NCBI RefSeq assembly: GCF_003467125.1 | Contig: NZ_QSFA01000001.1 | Coordinates: 62,001-126,000 of the forward strand | DNA: 64,000 nt | Reading direction: 5' to 3' | From: Megasphaera sp. AM44-1BH | GTDB lineage: Bacteria > Bacillota > Negativicutes > Veillonellales > Megasphaeraceae | In this document: piece after piece, positions 41,743-52,070 of the stretch | How positions within the stretch are numbered: the stretch's first letter is position 1 | Layout of the letters: each line of letters starts with the position of its first letter | Made by a program: the position numbers and the translations under genes | The notes under the pieces: generated by a model | Database searches by the model: none | Seen by the model: only the letters and a program-made list of their open reading frames with translations | What the model was told of the DNA's origin: nothing

Positions 41743-42652
41743 TGTCCTTCACCGCTCCTTCTTTCTGCAGTGCAATGATATCTTCCGGTTCCGTGCTCCA
41801 GCGATGCTGGAACCAGAGCCATTCCGTAGGATGTTCTTTAATGAATTTTTCTGTCAGTATTGCCATCTTGCGTGTCATGCGGGCAATATCTTCTTCCTTG
41901 TTCCCCGTGTCTTCAAAATGCATGATTTCGCCGATTGCCAGATGGGTTCGGTGGTTTTCATCATGGATGGTAAAAACGGGGACGATGGGGGAATGAAATT
42001 TCTGGGCAAACATGGCCGGTCCCTTCGGCGTCGAACTCATTTTCCCCAGGAATGGCTGGGGCACGCCGTGAAAACCGCCGTCCTGGTCGGCCAGGAAACC
42101 CAGCAGTTTCTTCCGTTTCAGCGCCCGGGCAGCAATGATCATTTCATTTCCACCGCGGGCAAATACTTCCAGGCCCATACCTTCCCGGTTTTCATTGAGC
42201 AGCCGCGTGATGGACGAATTGGCCTGGTTCTTGACGATGGTCGAAGCCGGATAGCCATACATAGCCAGCGCGCCCAGCCATTCCCAGTTGCCGATATGGC
42301 CCGTAAGGACGATGACGCCTTTGTCTTCTTTCAATGCTTCATCGAGGCGTTCCGGGTGATCCAGCGTAACGTATTCCGATATATTTCCGGGATTCAGGTT
42401 CGGCGTATAGAGAATTTCCAGTGCCGACTGGCCCAGATTGCAAAACAGTTCATCTACAATACGACGGGCTTCTTCTTCACTGCATTCCAGACCCCGCACG
42501 GCCTGAAAAATGGCCCTGTTGTATTGTTTCTTCATAATCCGGCTGACTAAAGGACCCAACCTGCGTCCTAATGAAATGACTGTCGGGTAGGACAGATGAC
42601 GGATCACCCTGCCGATGCCCCGCATTACATAGTACTGCCATTCCGAAAACAC
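41711..42652 (-). CDS. lpxL: Lipid A acyltransferase (LpxL/HtrB family)
   Basis: A 313-residue inner-membrane acyltransferase that adds a secondary acyl chain to Kdo-lipid A. The HX4E catalytic motif is His119-Glu124 in GHIGNWEW, followed by FLADQDGGFHGV and GPAMFAQKF. The start is a GTG at 42652 with AAAGGAG 10 nt upstream; the next ATG is inside the first helix. Its 3' end overlaps lptC. Only one family member is present in the window, so the number of secondary acyl chains is unknown. Confidence 0.92.
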   Translation of the reverse strand: MFSEWQYYVMRGIGRVIRHLSYPTVISLGRRLGPLVSRIMKKQYNRAIFQAVRGLECSEEEARRIVDELFCNLGQSALEILYTPNLNPGNISEYVTLDHPERLDEALKEDKGVIVLTGHIGNWEWLGALAMYGYPASTIVKNQANSSITRLLNENREGMGLEVFARGGNEMIIAARALKRKKLLGFLADQDGGFHGVPQPFLGKMSSTPKGPAMFAQKFHSPIVPVFTIHDENHRTHLAIGEIMHFEDTGNKEEDIARMTRKMAILTEKFIKEHPTEWLWFQHRWSTEPEDIIALQKEGAVKDSEHTAETDTK

Positions 42653-42671
42653 GATGCAGACGCTCCTTTCC

Positions 42672-43205
42672 TTACTGTTTAAATTCGGCAGTGCCGGTCA
42701 GAAAATGATTCACTATATCATCCCAGACACCCTGGTTCTTTAAAATGTATTCTACCAGTTCGCGCAATGCGCCGTATCCGCCCCGGAAATTGGAAACGAA
42801 CGCGGCAGCCCTGCAGGCTTCTTCACAGCCGTCACACGGTGCAGCACCGAAGCCGACGTTCCGGATAAGGGACACATCATTGAGGTCATCACCCATGTAG
42901 GATACTTCTTCCATGGTAAGGCCCGTGTCCCGGCACAGCTGGCGCAGGGCCTGGAGTTTATCCTTGGCATCCTGGATGACATAGTCGATATGCAGGTCTT
43001 TGGCCCGCTGTTCTACCATGGGAGACCTGCGTCCGGTAATCAATGCCGTCCTGAGGCCAGCCATACGGGCCAGGGAAATCCCCATGCCGTCCCGGGCCGA
43101 AAACCCTTTCATGGCGTCTCCGGCGGGACTGTAGTAAATGATGCCGTCGGTCAGGACGCCATCGACGTCGAGAGCCAGCAGCTTTATCTGTGTCAGGTAT
43201 TTCAT
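42672..43205 (-). CDS. kdsC: Kdo-8-phosphate phosphatase KdsC
   Basis: A 177-residue HAD-superfamily enzyme (C0-type, no cap) that removes phosphate from Kdo-8-P. The catalytic Asp13 and Asp15 lie in ALDVDGVLTDG, with TGRRSP (motif II) and YMGDDLNDVSL (motif IV). Its ATG overlaps the kdsD stop by one base (TGATG), so the two are coupled. Confidence 0.96.
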   Translation of the reverse strand: MKYLTQIKLLALDVDGVLTDGIIYYSPAGDAMKGFSARDGMGISLARMAGLRTALITGRRSPMVEQRAKDLHIDYVIQDAKDKLQALRQLCRDTGLTMEEVSYMGDDLNDVSLIRNVGFGAAPCDGCEEACRAAAFVSNFRGGYGALRELVEYILKNQGVWDDIVNHFLTGTAEFKQ

Positions 43206-44176
43206 CAGACCACTCCCTGCCGCAGCAAATCGGTCAGATGGATCATGCCGACGGCCTTGTTGTCTTTATCCACTACAGGCAGTACCGTAATGGGACGGGG
43301 CTGATTTTTTTCCATGATGTGCATGGCTTCTGCCGCCAGTTTGTCATTGGTAATGATCCGCGGGCTCTTGGTCATCATGGCATCGACGGGCCACTGCAGG
43401 AAGTTGGATCCTGTTTCCAGCCCGCGCCGTACGTCGCCATCGGTCACGAGGCCGACGAGGACGCCGTCTTCATCGACGACCGATACAGCACCGAGGCCTT
43501 TTTCCGTCATCATGAACAGGGCATCCTGGACAGTGCTGTCTTCGCTGATGACCGGATTATCTTCGCCTTTATGCATGACGTTTTCTACCGTCAGGAGCAG
43601 CTTACGGCCCAGAGATCCGCCGGGATGGAAAATGGCAAACTGATCTTTCGTAAAGTGATGGCACGAAAGGAGGACGACAGCCAGGGCATCGCCCAGGGCC
43701 AGTGCTACAGTCGTACTCGTCGTCGGGGCCAGACCCAGTGGGCAGGCTTCTTTTTCTACAGAAGCATCGAGGATGACGTCGGAATTCTTGGCCAGTGTCG
43801 AATTGTGTTCGCCGACGATAGCGATGATTTTGGCACCGATGCGCTTCAGGCTGGGCAGCATATTCAGAACTTCCCGCGTTTCCCCGCTCTTGGAAATGGC
43901 CAGGACGACATCGTCGCCGGTCACCATCCCCAGATCGCCGTGGATGGCTTCGCCGGGATGAAGGAAAATAGCCGGCGTGCCCGTGCTAGCCAGGGTAGCC
44001 GAAATCTTGCGGGCAATATGTCCTGATTTGCCCATGCCGGTCACGACGACACGGCCCTTGGATTCCATGATCATATGGACGGCATTGACGAAATTCTGGT
44101 CCAGTTTGGGAATCAGGTTTTCAATGCCTTTGGCTTCCTGCTGCAATACATCTTTTGCTTCTTCTAATATATCCAT
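43205..44176 (-). CDS. kdsD: D-arabinose-5-phosphate isomerase KdsD
   Basis: A 323-residue enzyme that makes D-arabinose-5-P, the Kdo precursor, from D-ribulose-5-P. The SIS sugar-isomerase domain (about 30-180) has VVTGMGKSGHIARKISATLASTGTPA and FLHPGEAIHGDLG; two CBS domains (about 200-323) follow. The ATG at 44176 has GAGG 8 nt upstream; longer starts are not supported. It lies between kdsA and kdsC. Confidence 0.96.
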   Translation of the reverse strand: MDILEEAKDVLQQEAKGIENLIPKLDQNFVNAVHMIMESKGRVVVTGMGKSGHIARKISATLASTGTPAIFLHPGEAIHGDLGMVTGDDVVLAISKSGETREVLNMLPSLKRIGAKIIAIVGEHNSTLAKNSDVILDASVEKEACPLGLAPTTSTTVALALGDALAVVLLSCHHFTKDQFAIFHPGGSLGRKLLLTVENVMHKGEDNPVISEDSTVQDALFMMTEKGLGAVSVVDEDGVLVGLVTDGDVRRGLETGSNFLQWPVDAMMTKSPRIITNDKLAAEAMHIMEKNQPRPITVLPVVDKDNKAVGMIHLTDLLRQGVV

Positions 44177-44192
44177 GTCATTCACCTCGTTA

Positions 44193-45029
44193 TTATTTCG
44201 CCGTAGAGTCGCTCTTATCACTGATAGCCTTGATGGCCACCATATCGCGCAGCAGCCCCTCCACCTGGGTCAGATAGAGCATGTTGGGCCCGTCGCAAAG
44301 GGCTTCTTCCGGGTTATCATGTACTTCCATAAATACGCCGTCTATGCCGGAACCGGCCGCCGCCCTGGCCAGGTTGCCAATGAACTGGCGCTGTCCCGAA
44401 GAATGGGTTCCGGCCCCGCCGGGCAGCTGGACGCTGTGGGTAGCATCAAAGACGACGGGATAACCAAACTCGCGCATAATAGGGAAACTGCGCATATCCA
44501 CGACGAGGTTATGATATCCCAGAGATACGCCCCGTTCGGTCAGGATGATATTTTCATTGCCTTCATGACTGATTTTTTCTGCCACGTTTTTCATATCCGA
44601 CGGTGCCATGAACTGGCCTTTCTTGACATTGATGCATTTTCCCGTGCGGGCGGCCGCCTGCAAAAGGTCGGTCTGCCGGCAGAGAAAGGCCGGTATCTGC
44701 AGGATATCTAGGACTTCTGCCGCCGGTTCTGCCTGGCTGGCCTCATGGATATCGCTGACGACAGGGACCTGTAATTCTTCTTTGACGGCTTTCAGGATTT
44801 TCAGCCCTTCCGTAAGGCCCGGGCCGCGGAAGGATTTCCAGCTCGACCGGTTGGCTTTATCAAAAGAGGCTTTAAATATATAGGGCAGTCCGAGACGGCC
44901 GCAGATGGCTTTCATCTCCCTGCCGATGCGCAGCACCCGTTCCGGGTCTTCTATGACACAAGGGCCGGCCATGACGAACAGTCTGCCGTCACCGCCAATC
45001 TGTCTGTTTCCTACCTGTACAGCTTTCAT
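44193..45029 (-). CDS. kdsA: Kdo-8-phosphate synthase KdsA
   Basis: A 278-residue TIM-barrel aldolase that condenses phosphoenolpyruvate with arabinose-5-P. The family blocks are present: [58 protein letters not shown] and [12 protein letters not shown]. It overlaps the end of kdsB by 4 bp and runs into kdsD within the Kdo block. Confidence 0.97.
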   Translation of the reverse strand: MKAVQVGNRQIGGDGRLFVMAGPCVIEDPERVLRIGREMKAICGRLGLPYIFKASFDKANRSSWKSFRGPGLTEGLKILKAVKEELQVPVVSDIHEASQAEPAAEVLDILQIPAFLCRQTDLLQAAARTGKCINVKKGQFMAPSDMKNVAEKISHEGNENIILTERGVSLGYHNLVVDMRSFPIMREFGYPVVFDATHSVQLPGGAGTHSSGQRQFIGNLARAAAGSGIDGVFMEVHDNPEEALCDGPNMLYLTQVEGLLRDMVAIKAISDKSDSTAK

Positions 45030-45766
45030 GATTGGGACTCCTTTGCAAAATATTCGCGGATATGTTCCAGATCTTCCGGCGTATCGATGCCGATAAATTG
45101 TTGCTCCGTCGTGATAACCTTTATCTTATAGCCATTTTCCAAAACGCGCAACTGTTCCAGTGATTCTACTTCTTCTGCCGGCGTCTGTTCCATGGCGGCA
45201 TACTTGAGGAGAAAGCCCCGGCGGTATGCATAAATACCGATATGCTTATACGGCTGGATTCCATCGTGGAACGGATGACGGGGATAGGGAATGAGGGACC
45301 GGGAAAAATACATGGCTTCGTGCTGTTTGTTCATGACGACTTTGACGGCACTGGGGTCGTCATACTCGTCTTCTCTGAGGGGCGTCGCCACCGTTGCCAT
45401 CATAAGAGATTCGTCCTCTTCAAAAGTCTGGCACAGGGCATCGATGACTTCCGGTGTAATGAGCGGCTCATCTCCCTGGACGTTGACGATGACATCGGCA
45501 TCAGGGTAATGGCCCACGGCTTCGGCCAGACGGTCTGTCCCGTTGGTATGGTCTTCCCGGGTCATGACGGCATGGCCACCAAAGGTAACTACTGTATCAT
45601 ATACGCGGGGATTATCGACTGCCACGACGACGGACGATAATTTCCGGGCCTTAGCGGCCTGTTCATATACGCGCTGGATCAACGGTTTGCCAGCAATATC
45701 CGCCAACGGTTTGCCCGGCAGACGCGTCGATGCAAATCGTGCGGGAATAATGCAGATAAAGTTCAT
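45026..45766 (-). CDS. kdsB: CMP-Kdo synthetase KdsB
   Basis: A 246-residue nucleotidyltransferase that activates Kdo with [24 protein letters not shown] (CTP-binding P-loop-like region), [24 protein letters not shown] and [15 protein letters not shown] are diagnostic. The ATG at 45766 has AGGAGG 6 nt upstream and overlaps the lpxK stop. Coupled to kdsA downstream. Confidence 0.97.
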   Translation of the reverse strand: MNFICIIPARFASTRLPGKPLADIAGKPLIQRVYEQAAKARKLSSVVVAVDNPRVYDTVVTFGGHAVMTREDHTNGTDRLAEAVGHYPDADVIVNVQGDEPLITPEVIDALCQTFEEDESLMMATVATPLREDEYDDPSAVKVVMNKQHEAMYFSRSLIPYPRHPFHDGIQPYKHIGIYAYRRGFLLKYAAMEQTPAEEVESLEQLRVLENGYKIKVITTEQQFIGIDTPEDLEHIREYFAKESQS

Positions 45767-46908
45767 GTCGTTCCTCCTATATGGTTCAGAATACATTGCT
45801 GCAGTTCTTGTTCTCCTCTGCAGATTACGATTTCTATACCCAGTACCCAGAGCGGTACCTGCCGTTCCAGTATATCTGCTGCCGGAAGCTTTACGGCATC
45901 TTTTTCTGTCGTAACCAGCACGGCCCCGTGTAACCTGGCTCTTTCTTCCATCATCCGTATATCCGCAGCAGTATAGGGATGATGGTCGTCATAGCGGATA
46001 CGGTCTGCCAGATGGTATCCCGATGAGCAGACCGTCGCTTCAAAAGAAGCGGGATTTCCCAGGGCCGATACGGCTATGGCCGCCGTCCCTTCCTGGAGCT
46101 GGCTGCATTCCTTCCGGTCTTTCCGGCCCTGATACCAGTCGGCAAAGGAAACGCACCAGGCCGGCTGGTGAACCGCTTCGGCAACAGGAGCCGTCTGGTT
46201 ATACTGCCGCAGGGTGCCGTATATCTGCTCTTTTTCTCCGGGCGTGCATAAATCCGACTTTGTCAGGATAAAGAACCCGGCCCGCTTCAGATGATCCATC
46301 GGTTCCCGCAGGATGCCCCGGGGTAGGAGATGGCCGTTTCCAAAGGGATTGGTACCATCGATGAGGACGATATCCAGATCCCGGGCCAGCTGCCAGTGCT
46401 GAAAGGCATCGTCCAGGAGCAGCACCTGTGCTCCCAGCATGCGGACTGCCATCTGACCCGTGCGGGCCCGTTCCCGTCCGACGAGGACGGGGACGCCGGG
46501 AAGGCTGCGCGCCATGAGCAGGGCTTCGTCGCCGCCGGATCCGGCATCCAGCAGGATATGCTCCCCGTCAGACATGACCGCCGCTCCCTTTTCAGCCCGG
46601 GAGCGGTATCCCCGGTTCAGAAGGGCCGGTTTGTATCCCCTATGGCAGAGCCAACGGGCCAGGTAACACGCCGTGGGGGTCTTACCCGTCCCGCCGGCAG
46701 TGATATTCCCCAGGCTGATGACAGGGACTGGCAGATGGACCTGCTTTTCCGGATGGGCCAGATACGACCGGTACCGGTGGCCTACGCCCCAGCCATACAG
46801 TACCGAAAGTCCTGAAAGAAGGGCCAGCGCCGGGCCGTCTTTCCATGTATGAGGCGTATCTTCCATGAGATATCCTATATAAGCTGCTAGTTTGCTATAG
46901 ACAGACAT
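45763..46908 (-). CDS. lpxK: Tetraacyldisaccharide 4'-kinase LpxK
   Basis: A 381-residue membrane-associated P-loop kinase that phosphorylates the 4' position of the lipid A disaccharide. An N-terminal hydrophobic helix (about 27-45) precedes SLGNITAGGTGKTPTA, the Walker A at 71-79. LLDDAFQHWQLARDLDIVLID is the LpxK Walker-B-like block. The ATG at 46908 has GGAG 8 nt upstream and lies 4 bp after waaA. The longer open frame upstream lacks a ribosome-binding site. Confidence 0.95.
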   Translation of the reverse strand: MSVYSKLAAYIGYLMEDTPHTWKDGPALALLSGLSVLYGWGVGHRYRSYLAHPEKQVHLPVPVISLGNITAGGTGKTPTACYLARWLCHRGYKPALLNRGYRSRAEKGAAVMSDGEHILLDAGSGGDEALLMARSLPGVPVLVGRERARTGQMAVRMLGAQVLLLDDAFQHWQLARDLDIVLIDGTNPFGNGHLLPRGILREPMDHLKRAGFFILTKSDLCTPGEKEQIYGTLRQYNQTAPVAEAVHQPAWCVSFADWYQGRKDRKECSQLQEGTAAIAVSALGNPASFEATVCSSGYHLADRIRYDDHHPYTAADIRMMEERARLHGAVLVTTEKDAVKLPAADILERQVPLWVLGIEIVICRGEQELQQCILNHIGGTT

Positions 46909-46912
46909 CACA

Positions 46913-48253
46913 TCATCTCCAGGCGTGAAGGTCATCGAGTATCTTCTGTAGTTCTGCCAGATTCCGGCGCGTCGCACCCTGGTTTTCCTGCACGATTTCA
47001 ATGCAATGGCGCTTCATATTTTCTGCCATCTGCCGGTCATCAACGATGCGCACACAGGTCTCAATGAATTCCGTCTCATTCTTGACCATGATGCAGGCGC
47101 CGCGGCTGCTCAGGAGGTCATAAATTTCCACAAAATTGAACATGTTGGGACCGACGACAATGGGCTTGGCATGCGCCGCCGGTTCGAGTATATTATGCCC
47201 TCCTATATGCGCCAGGCTGCCACCGACAAAGACCAGATCGCCCAGACTGTATACCCGGCCCAGTTCGCCGATCGTATCGAGGATGACGCCTTCATAGGGA
47301 CCGTCCATTTTCTTACCGGCCTTCATTTCACTGCGCTTGGCCATGGTGATGCCATATTTACGGCCTTCTTCCCGTACCAGGTCAGACTGGTAAATATAGC
47401 GGGGAGCAATAATCAGCCGGGCCCGCGGATGTTTTTTGCGGATGGCCACAAAGGCCTTATACACCGACGCCGTCTCCCCCTTGTGGGTACTCCCGGCTAT
47501 CATGATGGGGTAATCCGTTTCGGCAAAGCCCAGTTCGGCCAGAAATTTCTTTTTTTCCTCCGGCGTCACGATGCCATAGGTCTGGTCATACTTCGTATTG
47601 CCCGTAACGATGACCTTATTGGGATCGGCTCCGATATCGATGATATACTGGGCATCAATCCGGCTCTGCATACAGAAAATCCGGATGGATGCCAGGACGT
47701 GACGGGTAAAAAAGGTAATCAGCCGGTACCGGGAAACGCTGCGCTGGCTGATACGGCCGTTCATCATCATGATGGGGATTTTCTTGCGGTTGGCGATGCG
47801 CAGGAAATTCGGCCAGATTTCTGTTTCGACGAGGACGATGATTTTCGGATTGACAATATTGAGGATGCGCCCGGTCAGATACGGCAGGTCCAGGGGAAAA
47901 TACAGGATGCCGTCTGCCCCGTCTATGATCTGGTGAGCCATGCGGAACCCTGTCGCCGTGACGACGGACACGATGATGACTTCCTGGGGGTGTTCTTTCC
48001 GCATTTCCCGTACAATCGGGCTGGCTGCCACGATTTCACCGACGGAAGCCGCATGGACCCAGATGGCGTGCCGGTCGGATATTTTTTTCTTCAGCTCATC
48101 TGGCAAAAAACCGATGCTCTGTTTGATACGCTGATAAAATCCTTCTTCATGTATGAGGCGGTAGATGAGCACGGGAATGAGAGACGCCCAGTACATGAGA
48201 AGCAGTATGTTATACAGCCAGTACATCGATTTGACACGCAGGTGATTTAACAT
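46913..48253 (-). CDS. waaA: Kdo transferase WaaA (KdtA)
   Basis: A 446-residue GT30 enzyme that adds Kdo to lipid IVA. It has a short N-terminal membrane anchor (about 8-27), then HAASVGEIVAASPIV, VVSVVTATGFRMA and the C-terminal donor-binding region FVGGSLAHIGGHNILEPAAHAKPIVVG. The ATG at 48253 has GGAAGG 9 nt upstream; a TTG three codons earlier overlaps that site. It follows msbA with a short overlap. Confidence 0.95.
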   Translation of the reverse strand: MLNHLRVKSMYWLYNILLLMYWASLIPVLIYRLIHEEGFYQRIKQSIGFLPDELKKKISDRHAIWVHAASVGEIVAASPIVREMRKEHPQEVIIVSVVTATGFRMAHQIIDGADGILYFPLDLPYLTGRILNIVNPKIIVLVETEIWPNFLRIANRKKIPIMMMNGRISQRSVSRYRLITFFTRHVLASIRIFCMQSRIDAQYIIDIGADPNKVIVTGNTKYDQTYGIVTPEEKKKFLAELGFAETDYPIMIAGSTHKGETASVYKAFVAIRKKHPRARLIIAPRYIYQSDLVREEGRKYGITMAKRSEMKAGKKMDGPYEGVILDTIGELGRVYSLGDLVFVGGSLAHIGGHNILEPAAHAKPIVVGPNMFNFVEIYDLLSSRGACIMVKNETEFIETCVRIVDDRQMAENMKRHCIEIVQENQGATRRNLAELQKILDDLHAWR

Positions 48254-48258
48254 AGCTT

Positions 48259-50010
48259 TCAACCTTCCGCTTTTTCTTTAAACTGTACGGCATACAAATG
48301 AGCGTACAGGCCTCCTCTGGCCAGTAACTCTGCATGCGTTCCTTCTTCGACGATGCGTCCATGATCGATGACGACGATTTTATTGGCATCGCGTATGGTA
48401 CTCAGGCGGTGTGCAATGACAACGGACGTACGGCCCTGCATGAGCCGTTCCAGTGCCGCCTGGACGATTTTTTCCGATTCCGTATCGAGGGCCGACGTCG
48501 CTTCATCGAGGATAAGGATGCGGGGATCTTTCAAGATGGCCCGGGCGATGGCGATACGCTGGCGCTGGCCGCCGGAAAGGGCATTGCCGCGGTCGCCGAC
48601 GATCGTATCGTAGCCGTCGGGCAGGCGTATGATGAATTCGTGGGCATTGGCCGCCTTGGCAGCCCGGACGATTTCATCTTCCGATGCATCGAGACGTCCG
48701 TACAGGATATTTTCCCGTACGCTGGCATTGAACAGCATCGTTTCCTGCGGGACCAGGCCGATCTGCTGCCGCAGAGACCGGAAGGTCACATCGCGTACAT
48801 CAGTACCGTCGATGGTCAGAGAGCCGCCGGTCACATCATAAAACCGGGGCAGGAGATTGGCTACCGTCGATTTGCCGGCCCCGCTGGGACCGACGAGAGC
48901 GACGATTTCACCGGGCTGGATTTCGAGATTGAAATCCGTCAGGGCCGGATGTTCTGCGTCATAGGCGAAATCCACGTGGTGGAAACAGACATGCCCCTGT
49001 ACCCGCGGGAGTTCGATGGCATCGGGCTTTTCCTTGACTTCGGGTTCCGTATCCAGTGTTTCAAAGACGCGGTCTGCCGCGGCCAGGGATTTCTGGATAT
49101 CACCGTAAATTTCACTGATACGGCGCACCGGGTTTGCCAGATTGATTGCATAAATCAGGAATGCGATGAGCGCACCGGCCGTCATTTCGCCATTGATGAC
49201 GCTCATGCCGCCATACCAGATGATCCCGGTGACGGCAATGGCGGCAAAGAACTGGATGAACGGCGTCAGCATGGCCGTCAGCCGCGTCGTCGCCATGAGA
49301 GCCCAGAAATTGCTGTCATTCTGGACGACGAACCGCTTGATTTCAAAATCTTCCCTGTTAAAGGAGCGGATGATACGGATGCCGGAAATCGCTTCTTCCA
49401 GAAGGGCCGTGATATCGGCCATCTTCCCCTGTACTTTATGACCGGCCTGGCGCAGCCGCCCGCCAAAGAAGCGGATGGTAAAGACGACGAGCGGGACGAT
49501 GACCAGTGTCAGCAGTGTCAGCTTCCAATACAGATACAGCATGGAAACGAGGGAACCTATGAGGATGACTGCTTCCTGAACAAAGGAAATGAGGTTGCCG
49601 GCAATGGCCGTCTGCAGTGCCGTAACGTCATTTGTCAGATTGCTCATGATATTGCCAGTCTTGCGCTTGTCAAAATAGGAAAGGGACAAGGTCTGCAAAT
49701 GACGATATAAGGCTTCCCGGATGTCGTTGACGATTTTCTGGCCGACGAAACTCATGAGGTAGCGCTGACCAAAATAGAAAAATCCTCTGGCGAAAAACAG
49801 GGCCAGGATGCCGATGACGATGAGGTTCAGGGTGAATACATCTTTATTGGCCAGGACCTTATCGATGACATCTTTGATCAGCCATGGCACTACGACGTTG
49901 CTCAAGCCGGAAAAGGCCATACAGATGACGGCCACGACCAGCCTTTTTTTATAGGGAAGTACGAAACGTAACAGTCTTTTATAGCTTTGCCAGCTATTAT
50001 ATTGCTTCAT
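48259..50010 (-). CDS. msbA: Lipid A export ABC transporter MsbA
   Basis: A 583-residue half-transporter that flips core-lipid A across the inner membrane. It has six TM segments (about 15-310), then a nucleotide-binding domain with Walker A VGPSGAGKSTVANLL, signature LSGGQRQRIAIARAIL, Walker B ILILDEATSALDTESE and the H-loop VIAHRLSTIRDA. NLTNDVTALQTAIAGNL is the usual coupling-helix region. Its ATG overlaps the end of lpxB. Position among lipid A genes supports MsbA over a drug exporter. Confidence 0.94.
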   Translation of the reverse strand: MKQYNSWQSYKRLLRFVLPYKKRLVVAVICMAFSGLSNVVVPWLIKDVIDKVLANKDVFTLNLIVIGILALFFARGFFYFGQRYLMSFVGQKIVNDIREALYRHLQTLSLSYFDKRKTGNIMSNLTNDVTALQTAIAGNLISFVQEAVILIGSLVSMLYLYWKLTLLTLVIVPLVVFTIRFFGGRLRQAGHKVQGKMADITALLEEAISGIRIIRSFNREDFEIKRFVVQNDSNFWALMATTRLTAMLTPFIQFFAAIAVTGIIWYGGMSVINGEMTAGALIAFLIYAINLANPVRRISEIYGDIQKSLAAADRVFETLDTEPEVKEKPDAIELPRVQGHVCFHHVDFAYDAEHPALTDFNLEIQPGEIVALVGPSGAGKSTVANLLPRFYDVTGGSLTIDGTDVRDVTFRSLRQQIGLVPQETMLFNASVRENILYGRLDASEDEIVRAAKAANAHEFIIRLPDGYDTIVGDRGNALSGGQRQRIAIARAILKDPRILILDEATSALDTESEKIVQAALERLMQGRTSVVIAHRLSTIRDANKIVVIDHGRIVEEGTHAELLARGGLYAHLYAVQFKEKAEG

Positions 50011-51149
50011 GCAGTAGAATTCTCCTTAACGAATTGTAAAATAGTAGCAGCCGTACGGCGGACAGCCCCGGGCTCTCCCATTTCTCTGCGTACGGCCAGC
50101 ATGGCCTCATGCCGCTTCTGCCAGGCCGTCCCGTCCGTCAGCAGACTGATCATATCACGGGCTATGGCTTCGGGCGTCACTTCATTCTGCCAGAGTTCGG
50201 GCATGATACGGTGTCCCATGATGATATTAGGAAGACCGATGCTCTTGATATGCACGAGTACTTTCGACAGCCAGTAGGTCAGATTCCCGACCCGGTAGAT
50301 GAGCAATGTCGGAAGGCCCATGAGAGCCGTCTCCAGCGTTGCCGTTCCCGATGCGGCTACGGCAGCCGTGCTGATATGCATCATGTCGTACACGCCTTCT
50401 GATGCAATATGGACAGCCGGTCCATCCTGGGGAATCAGGCTTTCCAGAAGGCTCCGGTCTATGGTCGAAGCCTCGGGCAGCAGGAACTGGACATCGGGTA
50501 CCGTCTCTGCAATGATAGCGGCCGCATCGAGCATGACCGGCAGCAGGCTTTTCACTTCCTGCAGGCGGCTGCCCGGCATGAGCAGGATGGTCCGTTTCGT
50601 CTCATCGAGCCCGAAGGTCCGGACAGCTTCTTCCCTCGTCATGGACGGATGCACCGTATCGATCAGGGGGTGACCGGCATAGGCCACATGGGTACCGATC
50701 TGTTCATACAGCCGCGCTTCAAAAGGAAATAAGGAAATAGCCAGATCCGTATTTTCCGCTATGACTTTTCCCCGGCTCCTGTGCCAGGCCCAGATTGTCG
50801 GCAGGATATAATAGACGACGCGGATGCCGGCCTTCCGGGCTTTTTTGATGAGGCGCATGTTAAATCCGGGATAATCGATGCAGACCAGCACGTCAGGCTT
50901 TTCTTTTTTCATCGTATCGAGGAGAAAATCCCGAAGACGAAAGAAAAAAGGAATCTTGCGGATGATTTCCCCGACGCCAATAAATCCCAGGTTTTTGATA
51001 TCATATATAATGCGTACACCGGCATCGGCCATGCGGGAGCCGCCCATACCCAGAAGTTCCACTTCCGGATCCAGTTCTTTCAGCGCCCGGGCCAGATTGG
51101 CACCATGCATATCGCCCGATGCTTCACCGGCTGAAAACATAATCTTCAT
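50007..51149 (-). CDS. lpxB: Lipid-A-disaccharide synthase LpxB
   Basis: A 380-residue GT19 enzyme that joins UDP-2,3-diacylglucosamine and lipid X. MKIMFSAGEASGDMHGANLARAL is the family N-terminus; VLVCIDYPGFNMRL, HAGHPLIDTV-type sequence and ASGTATLETALMGLPTLLIYR follow. The ATG at 51149 has AGGAG 4-5 nt upstream. It sits between lpxI and msbA. Confidence 0.96.
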   Translation of the reverse strand: MKIMFSAGEASGDMHGANLARALKELDPEVELLGMGGSRMADAGVRIIYDIKNLGFIGVGEIIRKIPFFFRLRDFLLDTMKKEKPDVLVCIDYPGFNMRLIKKARKAGIRVVYYILPTIWAWHRSRGKVIAENTDLAISLFPFEARLYEQIGTHVAYAGHPLIDTVHPSMTREEAVRTFGLDETKRTILLMPGSRLQEVKSLLPVMLDAAAIIAETVPDVQFLLPEASTIDRSLLESLIPQDGPAVHIASEGVYDMMHISTAAVAASGTATLETALMGLPTLLIYRVGNLTYWLSKVLVHIKSIGLPNIIMGHRIMPELWQNEVTPEAIARDMISLLTDGTAWQKRHEAMLAVRREMGEPGAVRRTAATILQFVKENSTA

Positions 51150-51160
51150 AGAGACTCCTG

Positions 51161-51976
51161 TCAATACGTTTTATCAACAGCACAGATGCAGATACCACGC
51201 CGGTCTGCTTCTGCCAGGACTTGTTCCTGTTCGACAAACAGTGTACGGCCTGCTTCAATAGCCAGAACCGTACAGCCACTTTCTATCATGCTCTTAAGTG
51301 TCGTCATGCCAACGGCCGGTACGTCGAAGCGCAGGTCCTGATTGGGCTTGGCTACCTTGACGACGACTGCATTGCCCCTGCCCAGCGCGCCTCCGCGGCG
51401 TATACAGGCATCGGTCCCTTCGATGGCTTCCACAGCCATGACGGCTTTGTGCTTTACCACCACCGTCTGACCGATATCCATGCCGCCGATGGCTTTAGCC
51501 GTAACGAAGCCAAAGCGGATATCAGCTGCTTCTTCTTCTGTCGGCTGCCGCCGGGACAATACGCCCGTACCGGGCATGAGGGGCTTCAGGTACTGCGTCT
51601 GATCGACGACTTCAATGCCATCTCTGGCCAGTTCATCGACGATGGCCAGCATAATGGTGTCATCTTTGCGGTTGCGCAGACGGCCCAGTAATTTCAGTGC
51701 CCGCAGGTCGGGCATTTTCAGGCCTTTGAAAAGGATTTCCTTTGTTACTTTGCCTATCATGGTTACTTTATCTACATCATGACTGCGCAGTGTCTTTATG
51801 ATTTTATTGAGTTTGGCTACATTGATTTCGTAGTACACATCGGCTTCTTCTGCCAGTTCCGGTGCCACATCGGGCACGACGGCAATGACGACTACGGCAT
51901 GGCCGCTCTGCTGTGCAGCCCGCATAAAAGCTACAGGCAGATTGCCAATTCCGGCCAGCAACCCTACTTTTTCCAT
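51161..51976 (-). CDS. lpxI: UDP-2,3-diacylglucosamine pyrophosphatase LpxI
   Basis: A 271-residue LpxI (DUF1009) enzyme that makes lipid X, replacing LpxH. The sequence has EKVGLLAGIGNLPVAFMRAA, DKVTMIGKVTKEILFKGL, DDTIMLAIVDELARDGIEV and DVPAVGMTTLKSMIESGCTVLAIEAGRT. No LpxH-type metallophosphoesterase is seen in the envelope block. It is the first gene of the 14-gene LPS unit, with its own promoter and a terminator separating it from lpxA. Confidence 0.95.
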   Translation of the reverse strand: MEKVGLLAGIGNLPVAFMRAAQQSGHAVVVIAVVPDVAPELAEEADVYYEINVAKLNKIIKTLRSHDVDKVTMIGKVTKEILFKGLKMPDLRALKLLGRLRNRKDDTIMLAIVDELARDGIEVVDQTQYLKPLMPGTGVLSRRQPTEEEAADIRFGFVTAKAIGGMDIGQTVVVKHKAVMAVEAIEGTDACIRRGGALGRGNAVVVKVAKPNQDLRFDVPAVGMTTLKSMIESGCTVLAIEAGRTLFVEQEQVLAEADRRGICICAVDKTY

Positions 51977-52020
51977 GTATATCTCATCCTTATTCTGTAT
52001 AATCAAAAACTCATCAGTAT

Positions 52021-52050
52021 ATTATACCAAAAAACCACGTATCCTGTCAT
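52021..52050 (-). promoter_or_regulatory. Promoter of the lpxI-to-lptF/G operon
   Basis: On the minus strand ATGACA (52045-52050), an 18-bp spacer and TATAAT (52021-52026) lie just after the lpxA terminator and 45 bp before lpxI. Confidence 0.68.
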
Positions 52051-52070
52051 CACGATGCCGAAATACCATA